Assembly: GCA_002709225.1 (NCBI GenBank)
Contig: PAQH01000059.1
Coordinates: 1 to 64,000 of the forward strand
Length of the DNA: 64,000 bases
Reading direction: 5' to 3'
Source: Planctomycetaceae bacterium
Lineage (GTDB): Bacteria; Planctomycetota; Planctomycetia; Pirellulales; Pirellulaceae
The translations under genes were made by a program, and so were the position numbers. Of this stretch, positions 1-8,610 are shown piece after piece; position 1 is the first letter of the stretch, and each line of letters begins with the position of its first letter. The notes beneath the pieces are model-generated. The model had not been told where the DNA came from, ran no database searches, and was given only the letters and a program-made list of their open reading frames with translations.

Positions 1-145
1 GATCAAGTGCATTCAAAGCCCGCACTTTCTCGCGACCCCAAAAATCACGATAAACCTTACGCAAGTTGCGAGTTTCAATGACGACATCAGAAGGTTCCGT
101 CTCGGGCGTAGCCGGCTCCGGGTTTGTCACCGTTTCCACTGACAT
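1..145 (-). CDS. ABC transporter ATP-binding protein, N-terminal part only
   Basis: This reading frame starts at an ATG on the minus strand at 145 and runs off the left edge after 48 codons, with no stop. After a Glu/Pro/Thr-rich lead of about 20 residues comes [17 protein letters not shown], followed by [11 protein letters not shown]. That is the typical first beta-strand of ABC-2-type ATPases just before the Walker A loop, which lies outside the window. The family powers export or efflux through a membrane partner, here unseen. A weak AGGA lies about 11 bases upstream of the ATG. The gene diverges from folC across a 568-base gap. Substrate unknown. Confidence 0.72.
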   Translation of the reverse strand, partial: MSVETVTNPEPATPETEPSDVVIETRNLRKVYRDFWGREKVRALNALD

Positions 146-713
146 GGGCCTTTATCCTGAAAGGTGTTTCCCGGCCAAATCTTTGACCGATCTGAACAAA
201 TGTAAACGCTCGCAGACGTCAGCAACCAGAAACTCGTTGTTGTGAGTAGCAGAACCAGAAGTGCCAAACGCACCACTCATCTGGGGTAACATGCCAAGCC
301 GAAGCTCATCGTCGAAACATCGACAAGGAAATCCACATGAAACCTGCCTCGTTTTTTGTACGGTCGAATTCGAATATGGGTTCAAGAGAGCGAGAAAATC
401 GGCCGAGATCTGGCGTTTATTGGGCCAGTTACAGCGAATGACTCACTATAAGCCGGCGGTAAATACCCCGCAAGGATCGATGATTCCTCTGCACCTGACT
501 TAGCCGAGGTTGGTCATTTGGGCGTGATGTAATCGTTAGAGACCACCTGACGTGACCGTGCAGGAGGGTAGCAAAGGTCTTCCATCCCCTTCGCTCGAGA
601 AACGTTCACCCGGAGTCTACTGCCGATGACGCGTGAGCCCGGAATCTTACATACTATACTGCGGCTCTCATTTTTCGTCGCGCCAAGCGGCGTGCCCTGT
701 TCGCGGAGAACCC
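146..713. other. intergenic region between divergent ABC ATPase and folC
   Basis: The 568 bases between the two divergent genes hold no reading frame I can support. A TATACT hexamer at about 653-658, 55 bases before the folC start, is a possible -10 element, but no convincing -35 pairs with it. A minus-strand frame of 77 codons (152-385) ends just before the ABC gene; it has no recognisable domain and I do not call it. No tRNA or terminator hairpin was seen. Confidence 0.4.
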
Positions 714-2198
714 ATGGAGATTTCAACTGCCGACTCCGACTATCGTGCTGCCTTACGATTTCTTCTCGACCGTATTAATTACGAGCGAAATCCCGCGGCG
801 GCGCAGACAATGCGAAATTTCAAACTCGACCGCATGGGCAAACTACTGACGGAACTCGGCAATCCGCAGGAAGGTGTCCCTGTGGTGCATGTCGCGGGCA
901 CCAAAGGCAAGGGCTCTACCGCCTCCATGCTCGCATCCATCTTGTGCCATGCCGGCTTACGAACCGGACTTTATACGTCTCCACATCTCACCCAACTGGA
1001 AGAACGTTTTCAGATTAATGGCGTAAATTGTACGCAGCAGGAATTGATTACGCTCGTCAACCAGCTTCGGCCTGTCGTAAAAACACTTGAAGGTCAAGAG
1101 TCCTCAAGCCCCACCTATTTCGAACTAACCACTGCGCTCGCCTGGCTGCACTTTGCCACAAGTTCCGTCGATATTGCCGTGGTCGAAGTCGGCATGGGAG
1201 GCCGATTGGATTCAACCAACATTTGCCAGCCCCTGATTTCTGTAATTACCAGTATCAGCCTGGACCATACCGCGCAACTCGGAAACACACTCGCCGAAAT
1301 AGCTGCTGAAAAGGCGGGCATTGTCAAATCTGGAGTCCCCGTCATCAGTGGAGTCACCCAAAACGAACCGCGGGATGTTATCCAGCAGGTCGTGCACCAC
1401 CGACATGCGCCATTCTTTTCACTCAACCAACACTTCGCATTTGACATACCCGATCGGTCCACGTCTAAACTCAGTAATCCAACGGATTTCTCATCCGGAC
1501 AGTCCGACCGGGCAGCCGCAACGACGACTTTTAACTATCAAGACTTATGCGATCCAAATCACGGTTCTCTCCATGATTTGCGTGTGCCATTACTGGGGAC
1601 ACACCAGGCCGCCAATGCATCGCTCGCAGTAGCCGCCATCCGCCAACTGCAGAACCAGGGCTGGCAAATCCATGACCACCACATTCGTGCGGGCCTCTGC
1701 AACGTGTCTTGCCCCGCGCGAGTAGAAATCCTGTCGGAAAACCCACTGGTCATTGTTGATACCGCTCACAACCTGGCTTCCGCCAAAGCACTGGAGCAGA
1801 CACTTACAGAGCACTTCCCGACACTCACTTCTTCCATTTTGATTTTCTCTACCAGCCAAGATAAGGACGCAGCAGGAATGTTAAAGGTGCTGCTCCCACG
1901 CTTTGACCACTGCATCATCACTCGCTATCGCAATAATCCTCGCGCCTTAGCAACTGAAGAACTTCTCAAGACAATCGCGTTGCTGCGGGAGAGCGCGGGC
2001 AACGGATCAGTTCCCAAAGTTCATGTGACCGCCGCGCCGATCGACGCATGGCAAACTGCCCAAAACCTAGCCGCGCGGTCCGATCTGATTTGTGTCACCG
2101 GTTCATTCTTCATTGCCGCAGAAATCAGACAGCTTTTAACCAACGCATCTGCAACAACCGAATCCAAAGCAAGTTCACAGCAGGCAACCGACCGATAA
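714..2198 (+). CDS. folC: Bifunctional folylpolyglutamate synthase/dihydrofolate synthase (Mur ligase family)
   Basis: FolC adds glutamate to folates (and to dihydropteroate) using ATP, in the cytoplasm. The protein shows the Mur-ligase ATP loop HVAGTKGKGSTASML at about residues 58-72, then GLYTSPHL, the motif EVGMGGRLDSTN, SLDHTAQLG, and the C-terminal domain motif VDTAHN at about residue 350. These are the landmarks of the family. I chose ATG 714 because GGAG lies seven bases upstream; the frame stays open to 633, but the extra residues look unlike the family N-terminus. At 494 residues it is longer than the usual 420-440, with an insertion around residues 240-270 and a Ser/Thr-rich tail. 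Confidence 0.93.
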   Translation: MEISTADSDYRAALRFLLDRINYERNPAAAQTMRNFKLDRMGKLLTELGNPQEGVPVVHVAGTKGKGSTASMLASILCHAGLRTGLYTSPHLTQLEERFQINGVNCTQQELITLVNQLRPVVKTLEGQESSSPTYFELTTALAWLHFATSSVDIAVVEVGMGGRLDSTNICQPLISVITSISLDHTAQLGNTLAEIAAEKAGIVKSGVPVISGVTQNEPRDVIQQVVHHRHAPFFSLNQHFAFDIPDRSTSKLSNPTDFSSGQSDRAAATTTFNYQDLCDPNHGSLHDLRVPLLGTHQAANASLAVAAIRQLQNQGWQIHDHHIRAGLCNVSCPARVEILSENPLVIVDTAHNLASAKALEQTLTEHFPTLTSSILIFSTSQDKDAAGMLKVLLPRFDHCIITRYRNNPRALATEELLKTIALLRESAGNGSVPKVHVTAAPIDAWQTAQNLAARSDLICVTGSFFIAAEIRQLLTNASATTESKASSQQATDR

Positions 2199-2246
2199 TC
2201 TACCGAGCGCAACACGGAGACCATATGTCTTTCGACCAGCGCGATC

Positions 2247-3218
2247 CTACGACAGTGAACTGCGTTTGCGCAGTGCCCACTCCAGAATCAACAGCCCAAC
2301 GAACAATGTCGCGAGCCACCAGGTGTTCCAGGCTGAGGTTGGCGGCAAAGCCTGCATGCGAACCTGCTTCCCAGCAGGCAAGTCTCTCGCTAAACGGCGA
2401 GCCTCGGTTCCTGCATAGTAACGCCCGCCCGAACGTTCCGCCGCGGCTTTCAACTCCTCCGGATCGACCTGCAATCGCACAAGTTCATCATCCGCGTTGC
2501 GCACTACAAACTGAGCAGTAGGAGAACGCTCCCGCAAGCCCGGTTCTGCCAACCAGATTCGATACTCCCCGACTGGTAGTGCAGAGATCTTGCCCGCGAA
2601 TTCGCCGCGCCGATTGTCAACGCGTGACATGGCAACTCGGTGCCGTCGGCCGCCTTGCCTTTGCACGACCACCACGGCACCATCATCACCCGCCGGTGAC
2701 AGCGTTTCATCGTTAAACTGCAACACGATACCCACCGAGTCGCCAAGCCTGTATTGGTCACGCGCCGCCTGCAACTTTACAAGCGCCCCGGCTGCTTCAT
2801 TCCTGGAGGGACATAGATAACGGATGAGTTGCAACCAGTACCGCGCATAGTGTTGCTCGCCTTCAGGGTGCCGCGACCAACGATAACTTTCGTCCGTGGC
2901 ATGAAAGACAGTTTTTCCTCTACCCACAAATTGCATGCAAATCAACGGAAAGGGCTCGCCGCTTTCCGCGGTCCGGCTGGGATGAATCGCCAAAACTCGG
3001 GCAGCCGGAGGCACGCCGGAAGTCTCCAACATCCAATGAAACTGCGGAAACCCACCCCACACGCGTTGATTCTCCTGTGCGTCATCAACTAACCTCATAA
3101 ATCCCGTGGTCTTCCCCAACGCGGTCAATCTCACTTGGAACGCCAATTCTTCAGCAACCGTGTTCGTTGCATTGGGAAGCCGCGTCTTAGTCAAGTCAAT
3201 CGGGAGCAACGCGGCCAA
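2247..3218 (-). CDS. C-terminal part of frameshifted VWA/amidotransferase-like membrane protein
   Basis: This frame continues the protein encoded at 3236-4630. If one G is added to the G8 run at 3273-3280, the upstream frame reads HGGGIAFLAGPRFTPLAYRE straight into this one, completing the glutamine-amidotransferase-like fold. The remaining roughly 300 residues hold beta-rich segments like those of BatA-type proteins (for example GEYRIWLAEPGLRERSPTAQ) and end with a single membrane segment, WWLATLFVGLLILEWALRKR. The frame has no proper start or ribosome site of its own; the first usable start is a TTG. So it is either part of a broken gene, the result of a sequencing error, or read by slippage. 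Confidence 0.7.
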   Translation of the reverse strand: MAALLPIDLTKTRLPNATNTVAEELAFQVRLTALGKTTGFMRLVDDAQENQRVWGGFPQFHWMLETSGVPPAARVLAIHPSRTAESGEPFPLICMQFVGRGKTVFHATDESYRWSRHPEGEQHYARYWLQLIRYLCPSRNEAAGALVKLQAARDQYRLGDSVGIVLQFNDETLSPAGDDGAVVVVQRQGGRRHRVAMSRVDNRRGEFAGKISALPVGEYRIWLAEPGLRERSPTAQFVVRNADDELVRLQVDPEELKAAAERSGGRYYAGTEARRLARDLPAGKQVRMQALPPTSAWNTWWLATLFVGLLILEWALRKRSSLS

Positions 3219-3235
3219 CGGCGTTTCGCGATAGG

Positions 3236-4630
3236 CTAGTGGGGTAAATCTCGGCCCTGCGAGAAATGCGATCCCCCCCCGTGTTCAACGACAAACTGTC
3301 TCAGGCGTTCCATCAGCTCCTGGCTCATACGCGTGGGATCCACATCCCCGAAAACGACCACGTCAATTTCTTTAGGATCAAGAATCTCGTTAGTGAGGGT
3401 ATCGAGCGTCATCGTACTCTCAGCCACAAATTCGGCCTCTGCTTGATGCAAAACGGTCGTCAATTCAATGGATTGACCAGGCGATGCGTTTCGCTGCAAC
3501 GTCCGTCCTAGCAATGTCGTCAGATACCTCCATTCGTAACTCGGGTAATCCTGCACAAAAAGCACATGAATGCGATAATCCTGAACAACCAACGTGTAAG
3601 ACAATTGGTTATTGGCAAGCTCCTGCTCTTCCGTTTGAGGATCTACTTCGACCACGTAGTTGAAAACACCTTCGACGTCAGGGCGAAATGACAATTCAAC
3701 CCTGCGAGATTGGTTTGCATTAAGTGAGATCACCGCTTGCGTCACTGGCGTGGAGGTGCCCTCTTCACGTAACCGAACGTGCACGTCGGCCACCGAGAAA
3801 CCCGCGGCATGCAGATTCACTGACACCGTCACTAAATCGTGCGGAAACACCGTCCGGTCAGCCACCAGATCTGAAATCCGCAAATCTCGTAGTGACCTAG
3901 AGTTGCCTAGTTGCACCACATACAACGGGACTCCTTGCTGTCGGGCGTCCTCCGCTACCTCGCTGAGCAGTTCACCTTCTGTTGTAATGCCATCTGAAAA
4001 CACGACCATAGCGACCGTTTCTCGGCCACGTTGGTAGTCAAGCAACTCGCGCACTCGGTCGCCTAACTGGCTCGATTTCCCGTCCGCAACAATCGCTCGC
4101 ACGGCATGGCCGGTAGTCAACGTTGGTTGACCACGGTCACCTGAGACTAGGTGGTAAAGTTGGAGGTTGTAATTACTGGCAAGTCGTTTGAACAGTAACT
4201 CCCCACGCTCCAGCAAGACCAATCGAGCGAGATTGATTCGCGCTGCGTTACTCAATCCGACCTGCCTTAATTCCCTCAGTAATCGTTCCCTTGAATCTAC
4301 GTCAACCAACGGATCCTCGTGCGACATACTCTTAGAATTGTCAATCAACACTACCAGGTCAGGAAGCACAGTCTGATACTCACGTCGCATCCATCCAAAC
4401 AACATAAAAACAACTACGCCAACTGTCGCCAAACGACAGCAGATCAGCAATCCACACCGGAAAATGCCGACAGACCGCCGTTCTCGCTTGTAGAGGACAA
4501 AGACGACAACACATGCTGTGACTAACAGCAAGAAAGGGACCCAGACGGGCGGTTGCCAAGACGCCGAGTAGACCACATCGCGTCCCAACCCATCGACAGG
4601 CACCTCAATGGGTAATGAACGATCCGGCAT
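3236..4630 (-). CDS. VWA domain membrane protein, N-terminal part (frameshifted at G8 run)
   Basis: A membrane-anchored von Willebrand A protein of a type common in planctomycete BatA-like operons. Two membrane segments lie near residues 21-40 and 52-72. The VWA domain follows, with the metal-site motif DNSKSM (LVVLIDNSKSM) near residue 90 and VFSDGITTEGE further on. Next comes an Ig-like region, then a glutamine-amidotransferase-like fold starting HVLFVQDYPSYEWRYL. The frame ends early, in SHFSQGRDLPH, right after a run of eight G at 3273-3280; the continuation is at 2247-3218. I prefer ATG 4630 (MPDRSLPIEV) over the TTG at 4672. It lies 42 bases after the preceding gene, so they are probably cotranscribed. 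Function is not established; related proteins are put in protein complexes of the envelope. Confidence 0.78.
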   Translation of the reverse strand: MPDRSLPIEVPVDGLGRDVVYSASWQPPVWVPFLLLVTACVVVFVLYKRERRSVGIFRCGLLICCRLATVGVVVFMLFGWMRREYQTVLPDLVVLIDNSKSMSHEDPLVDVDSRERLLRELRQVGLSNAARINLARLVLLERGELLFKRLASNYNLQLYHLVSGDRGQPTLTTGHAVRAIVADGKSSQLGDRVRELLDYQRGRETVAMVVFSDGITTEGELLSEVAEDARQQGVPLYVVQLGNSRSLRDLRISDLVADRTVFPHDLVTVSVNLHAAGFSVADVHVRLREEGTSTPVTQAVISLNANQSRRVELSFRPDVEGVFNYVVEVDPQTEEQELANNQLSYTLVVQDYRIHVLFVQDYPSYEWRYLTTLLGRTLQRNASPGQSIELTTVLHQAEAEFVAESTMTLDTLTNEILDPKEIDVVVFGDVDPTRMSQELMERLRQFVVEHGGGSHFSQGRDLPH

Positions 4631-4672
4631 TTCCACAGCCCCGGAGAATAGACAAGTAACAGCGTGAAACAA

Positions 4673-6904
4673 CTACGCAAAACGCAGCCCGGATCCCCCA
4701 GCGCGCCCCGCCAACCAGGACTCAAATAGCAACGCCAACAGCACCGCGACTAACAGGTGCCAGCCATATTCTCGCTCAGGAGTCTCTGTCAGCCCGACAC
4801 TATTCACCGACGGCTGGTGCACACCATATCGAAAGAACTGCGGTAAGAGACTTCGCTCAACGCGTCGTAGATCACTCTCTCCAGTCTGAACGTCCAAATT
4901 GACGGCAAACAATTGCGCTTTGCTCGGTTCCGCAACAGGCTCGACACGGTAAATTCCCGCCTGCTGGGTGCGTGAGAAGTTCCAGCGAAACCGCTCCGGA
5001 TGCTCCGTAGACCACTTGCCTTTCACAACCTGGCGCAAGCCATCTGGTCGAAAGAGTTGGCAATTCGGAATATGGTTTGTAGGTTCAAACTCTCCCACTA
5101 GCAGAGCCCCAACATGCAGATTGCGGCCGACCGTTCTTCCGCCGGTTAGTCTCATGAGCATTTCCTGAATCAGGGACACAAAATCACCGGCTGTAGGCAA
5201 GATCGTCCAGGGAATCCGCTGCGGGTGATTGCGATCAACCGACTGCATGGAAGCCGCGCTAGCAAACACTAAACAACGGCCCTGTCCAAATTCTTGTTCT
5301 ATAAGCGCCGGATCACCACTGTCAGAAAACCTGAAAACAACTTCTGTCCCATTACTTTTCGGAATTATCAGACGTACGTAGCGGTAGGTCGGAATTTGAA
5401 ACAACCCAGAACCAGGGACCGCGCGAAATGTCTCCGCGATTGGATGCTGGTAACGCATTGGATCAAGCAGAAATCCAGTACTGAGATCCGTTGGTGCAAC
5501 CACTTCGCCCAGTTCACCTGGCAAACAACGACCTACATCCTCCGTCCCCGCCCAAGCGTTGTAACTGTCCGGCTGAACTTGGTCGCCCAAGAATACTGCC
5601 AGGCCTCCGCCGGCCTCTACAAAACGACCCAACACCGCGGCTTCATCAGAGCCAATACGTCCCACGTTACACAAGAACACAACATCAAATTCATCCAGAG
5701 TGCGTTCCAATAGATCGTACTCAGCAGCCAGCTCAACAGAAATGACCGGATCGGTGCTGCGCGGTTCAATCGCCAGTGCGACACTACCGGCTGCACCTGA
5801 CTTTCCGCCGATGCAGAGGACATCGATGGAATCTCGAACCGGAACACATCGCCAACACTCGTTGTCGATCAATAGACGGTCAGGCGACAATTCAAATCTT
5901 AGCTGATGTTCACCGGCAGTACGAAACCGATGCTGAAACTTCACCATGGCAGTTTCATTAGCAGCAATACGAACCTTCTTGTTTGCCACCACTTGACCAT
6001 CGATCCATATTTTCAGTGGCCGTTCATCCTGATCCTGTTGCGAGAAGTTATGGACTTCTGCAACAAATTCGACAACTGTCTGAGTCGTGACCAACCTCTG
6101 GCGTTGCTGGATTCCAGTGACAGCGAGGTTGCCCCCAGCAGAGGATCCTACATCGATGACAAACAATTCGGCATTCTGTCCGATCCGCTGAAGCCGGTCC
6201 CGGACGTTGTCTCGGGCGATGACACTCCAGGTGTTGAATCCTAGATCCGTGTAGAAACAAACGCGTGTACTAGTCAGACGCGGAAACCTTTGTCGCGCAG
6301 CAGAAATCACCTCATCGACACTGTCCAAAACGGTCATCAACGTCGCAGCGCCGTGGGCAATCGACAAACGGTCTAACTCACGTGTAATCCGTGCAGTGTC
6401 AAATGATGGGTTGCGAATCACAGGCCCACGGTTATTGGCCATCGCAATAAGCGTAAACGCTTCACCTTGCATGGCCGCACCAACGAGATCCCGCGCCGCC
6501 TGTTTCGCACGAGAAAAAAGTGGCTCCTGCGAAACGTTCGTGGCCATAGAATATGAGTCATCCAAGACCAGAACCGTGTGAGTATTGGTCAGGTTTGCGG
6601 AAACGGGATCGGATAACGAAACAGGAGCAAAGCGAGGATTGGCTAACGCACTCGCAAATAATACGAGAATGAAGATTCGCGTCGCCAGGAGCAACCAACG
6701 TCGAAGGCGATCAAGATGTGATTGCTTCGTCAGCGCTGCGTGGAGAAAACGAGTTGCAGCCCAGTCGGTACTCTGGTAACGCTGGCGGTTCCATAAGTGC
6801 ATGACGAGAGGCACAACTGCAGCAGCAGCCCACCAGAGCATGAGACTACTGGAAAATGGCCAGATCTCAGCCAAGACTACGACGTCAAACACGATCATGA
6901 TCAT
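4673..6904 (-). CDS. BatA-like protein with VWA and amidotransferase-like domains
   Basis: About 743 residues. The N-terminus matches the BatA/'aerotolerance regulator' region: a membrane segment near residues 16-35, LWNRQRYQSTDWAATRFL, and a second membrane segment RIFILVLFASALANPRF. A VWA domain follows with the metal-site motif DDSYSM near residue 110. The middle holds an Ig-like part and a glutamine-amidotransferase-like fold (VLCIGG, then FVEAGGGLAVFLG). The C-terminus has one membrane segment, LLVAVLLALLFESWLA. The start is uncertain: ATG 6904 (with GAGAGG about 13 bases upstream), ATG 6898, or an upstream TTG. It lies 49 bases after the DegT gene and just before a second VWA gene, on the same strand. 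The MoxR and DUF58 partners often found beside such genes are not in view. Confidence 0.85.
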   Translation of the reverse strand: MIMIVFDVVVLAEIWPFSSSLMLWWAAAAVVPLVMHLWNRQRYQSTDWAATRFLHAALTKQSHLDRLRRWLLLATRIFILVLFASALANPRFAPVSLSDPVSANLTNTHTVLVLDDSYSMATNVSQEPLFSRAKQAARDLVGAAMQGEAFTLIAMANNRGPVIRNPSFDTARITRELDRLSIAHGAATLMTVLDSVDEVISAARQRFPRLTSTRVCFYTDLGFNTWSVIARDNVRDRLQRIGQNAELFVIDVGSSAGGNLAVTGIQQRQRLVTTQTVVEFVAEVHNFSQQDQDERPLKIWIDGQVVANKKVRIAANETAMVKFQHRFRTAGEHQLRFELSPDRLLIDNECWRCVPVRDSIDVLCIGGKSGAAGSVALAIEPRSTDPVISVELAAEYDLLERTLDEFDVVFLCNVGRIGSDEAAVLGRFVEAGGGLAVFLGDQVQPDSYNAWAGTEDVGRCLPGELGEVVAPTDLSTGFLLDPMRYQHPIAETFRAVPGSGLFQIPTYRYVRLIIPKSNGTEVVFRFSDSGDPALIEQEFGQGRCLVFASAASMQSVDRNHPQRIPWTILPTAGDFVSLIQEMLMRLTGGRTVGRNLHVGALLVGEFEPTNHIPNCQLFRPDGLRQVVKGKWSTEHPERFRWNFSRTQQAGIYRVEPVAEPSKAQLFAVNLDVQTGESDLRRVERSLLPQFFRYGVHQPSVNSVGLTETPEREYGWHLLVAVLLALLFESWLAGRAGGSGLRFA

Positions 6905-6953
6905 CTTGCAGCGAGTACCTCTCGGTCGCAAAAGGCCTGATGGTCTCCCAGCA

Positions 6954-8099
6954 TTATGAGAACGAATCTACCACCTTACCGATCGCCTGCGCTAATTGGT
7001 CAATGACTGTCGCTGGCTGTAACAGTACGGGATGGTGTAACAAGACGGTATCTTCGGCTGCCGATTTGCTATTCAGCAAATCGCCAACTCGACGACAACG
7101 ACGTGCGCTGCGTTTGCCAAATCCGCGAAACCCTGCGTCGATCGCTACACCTTCAGCCTGTATTGCCGCCAGAAACCCCTCGCGGGTACAGGGGGCTCCA
7201 ACTCTCTGCAGGACTTTCCAAGCAAGTTTGTAATAGCTAGCTTGTGCGCCAGAATCAGGCAGACTCAATGGTTGCAATAATTCCAACTCCTCGCACTGTG
7301 CAAGTAACCTGCGCACATTTTCAGCACGCACTCGATTGCGACCGGGCAATTTCTCCAGCTGCGGCAAGAGTACCGAGGCCTGCAATTCACTTAGTGGAAA
7401 TGCGTCATTTCCACGTTCGCAAAATATCTTCGCGCGCTGATAAACGTCCTGCCTGTTGGTCAGAATTGCTCCACCTCTCCCAGCGGTTAGTAGTTTGCTA
7501 CCGCCAAAACTAAGCACGCCCACATCACCCCACGTTCCAGCGACACGACCGCCGATGCGCGCTCCGGGAGATTGACAGGCGTCCTCGACAATGGCCATTC
7601 CATGGCGATCTGCCAACTCGCGCAGGTCAGGCATCGCCGCCATTCCGCCGTGCAAGTGGGAAACCAACATCGCGCGGGTCTGCGTCTCCAATGCTGGCTC
7701 GACCGCTTCCGCATCCAAGCACCAGGTTTCGCAGTTAATGTCGACGAGCACCGGTCGCGCTCCGACCGCCTCGATGGCTCGAAAATTACCGGGGAAGTCA
7801 TAGGCTGCCAATACTACTTCATCGCCATCCCCAATGCCCAGCCCGCGGAGAGCAACTTCAACAGCCACAGTTCCCGATGCGCATAACCATACGTTTTCGA
7901 GTTGGTGATGTTCAGCCAACTGTTCAGTCAATCGCTCAGTGTGGCAACCGTGGTAACGCCCCCAACTTCCATCAGCATACGCTGCTAGTAACGCTTCTCG
8001 CACCTCTGGGTCCATTAATGGCCAAGCTGGAGGCCCCTCAGGAAAAACAGGTTTCCCGCCATCACGCGCCAGCCTTGATGTCGACACGAAATTGTTCAT
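6954..8099 (-). CDS. DegT/DnrJ/EryC1/StrS family PLP-dependent aminotransferase
   Basis: A 381-residue fold-type I aminotransferase of the sugar-aminotransferase family. The N-terminal substrate region is followed by WLCASGTVAVEVALRGLGIG (cofactor phosphate site), VEDACQSPGARIGG with the Asp that pairs with the PLP ring nitrogen, and SFGGSKLLTAGRGG with the PLP-binding lysine at about residue 193. Members usually aminate nucleotide-linked keto sugars for cell-wall or surface glycans; some act on other ketones. No sugar-nucleotide genes sit alongside, so the substrate is open. ATG 8099 has AAGGTGA about eight bases upstream. The gene is followed after 49 bases by the BatA-like gene, suggesting one transcript. 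Confidence 0.9.
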   Translation of the reverse strand: MNNFVSTSRLARDGGKPVFPEGPPAWPLMDPEVREALLAAYADGSWGRYHGCHTERLTEQLAEHHQLENVWLCASGTVAVEVALRGLGIGDGDEVVLAAYDFPGNFRAIEAVGARPVLVDINCETWCLDAEAVEPALETQTRAMLVSHLHGGMAAMPDLRELADRHGMAIVEDACQSPGARIGGRVAGTWGDVGVLSFGGSKLLTAGRGGAILTNRQDVYQRAKIFCERGNDAFPLSELQASVLLPQLEKLPGRNRVRAENVRRLLAQCEELELLQPLSLPDSGAQASYYKLAWKVLQRVGAPCTREGFLAAIQAEGVAIDAGFRGFGKRSARRCRRVGDLLNSKSAAEDTVLLHHPVLLQPATVIDQLAQAIGKVVDSFS

Positions 8100-8382
8100 C
8101 CATGCTCACCTTGACAGACCCACAACCTCCGAACCGGCCTCCCACCGCGCCAAGTATTACTGGCCGTGGCTTCCGCGCCACCTCATCCAGCCCAGCAGCT
8201 CGAAACAGAAAACAAATCAGATGTGCGTCGAACTGCACTACCGAGGCGTTTCCTTGATCCTGAACCATCGACTCCAAACCACCATAGTCAACAAACTGCG
8301 GAGTTCCGCAACGCAACCCTCCGACGCTGCGGTGTAGCGTCTGCCACGCCTCTACGGAATGGGAGAAACTTATTCCAATCAC
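8062..8382 (-). CDS. Possible small protein overlapping the DegT start (unrecognised)
   Basis: A 106-residue frame starting with GTG at 8382 and overlapping the first 38 bases of the DegT gene. Its codon third positions and residue mix look protein-like (for example SVVQFDAHLICFLFRAAGLDEVARK), and its last codons contain the ribosome site and start of the DegT gene, as in translationally coupled pairs. I recognise no domain. A GGAG lies about 13 bases before the GTG, within a short repeated stretch. It could be a real leader gene of the DegT operon or a chance frame. Confidence 0.4.
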   Translation of the reverse strand: MIGISFSHSVEAWQTLHRSVGGLRCGTPQFVDYGGLESMVQDQGNASVVQFDAHLICFLFRAAGLDEVARKPRPVILGAVGGRFGGCGSVKVSMDEQFRVDIKAGA

Positions 8383-8610
8383 CGCAGGTGCGTCTCCGGA
8401 GAGGACGTCTCCGGGGCGAGGGTTACCAGGAAGATTCTAGACCTTCCTGAAACAAAGTGTATCGGTTACCTGCGTTCTTGAGTAACGTTCTGGAATTTTC
8501 ATCAGACGAGCTTCGTCAAACTGGAAACTAACAAGAAACCTATTAGGATTTGAAACAGGCTGTGAGTCCTAGGACCTTGCTTATCCGGGGATTCGAAATC
8601 AATCGGCCGC
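8383..8610. other. divergent intergenic region with short CGTCTCCGG repeat
   Basis: The sequence between the leftward DegT group and the rightward CPBP gene. The nonamer CGTCTCCGG occurs twice, at 8391-8399 and 8406-8414, separated by 15 bases start to start. Both promoters must lie in or near this stretch, but I could not place them with confidence. Confidence 0.35.
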
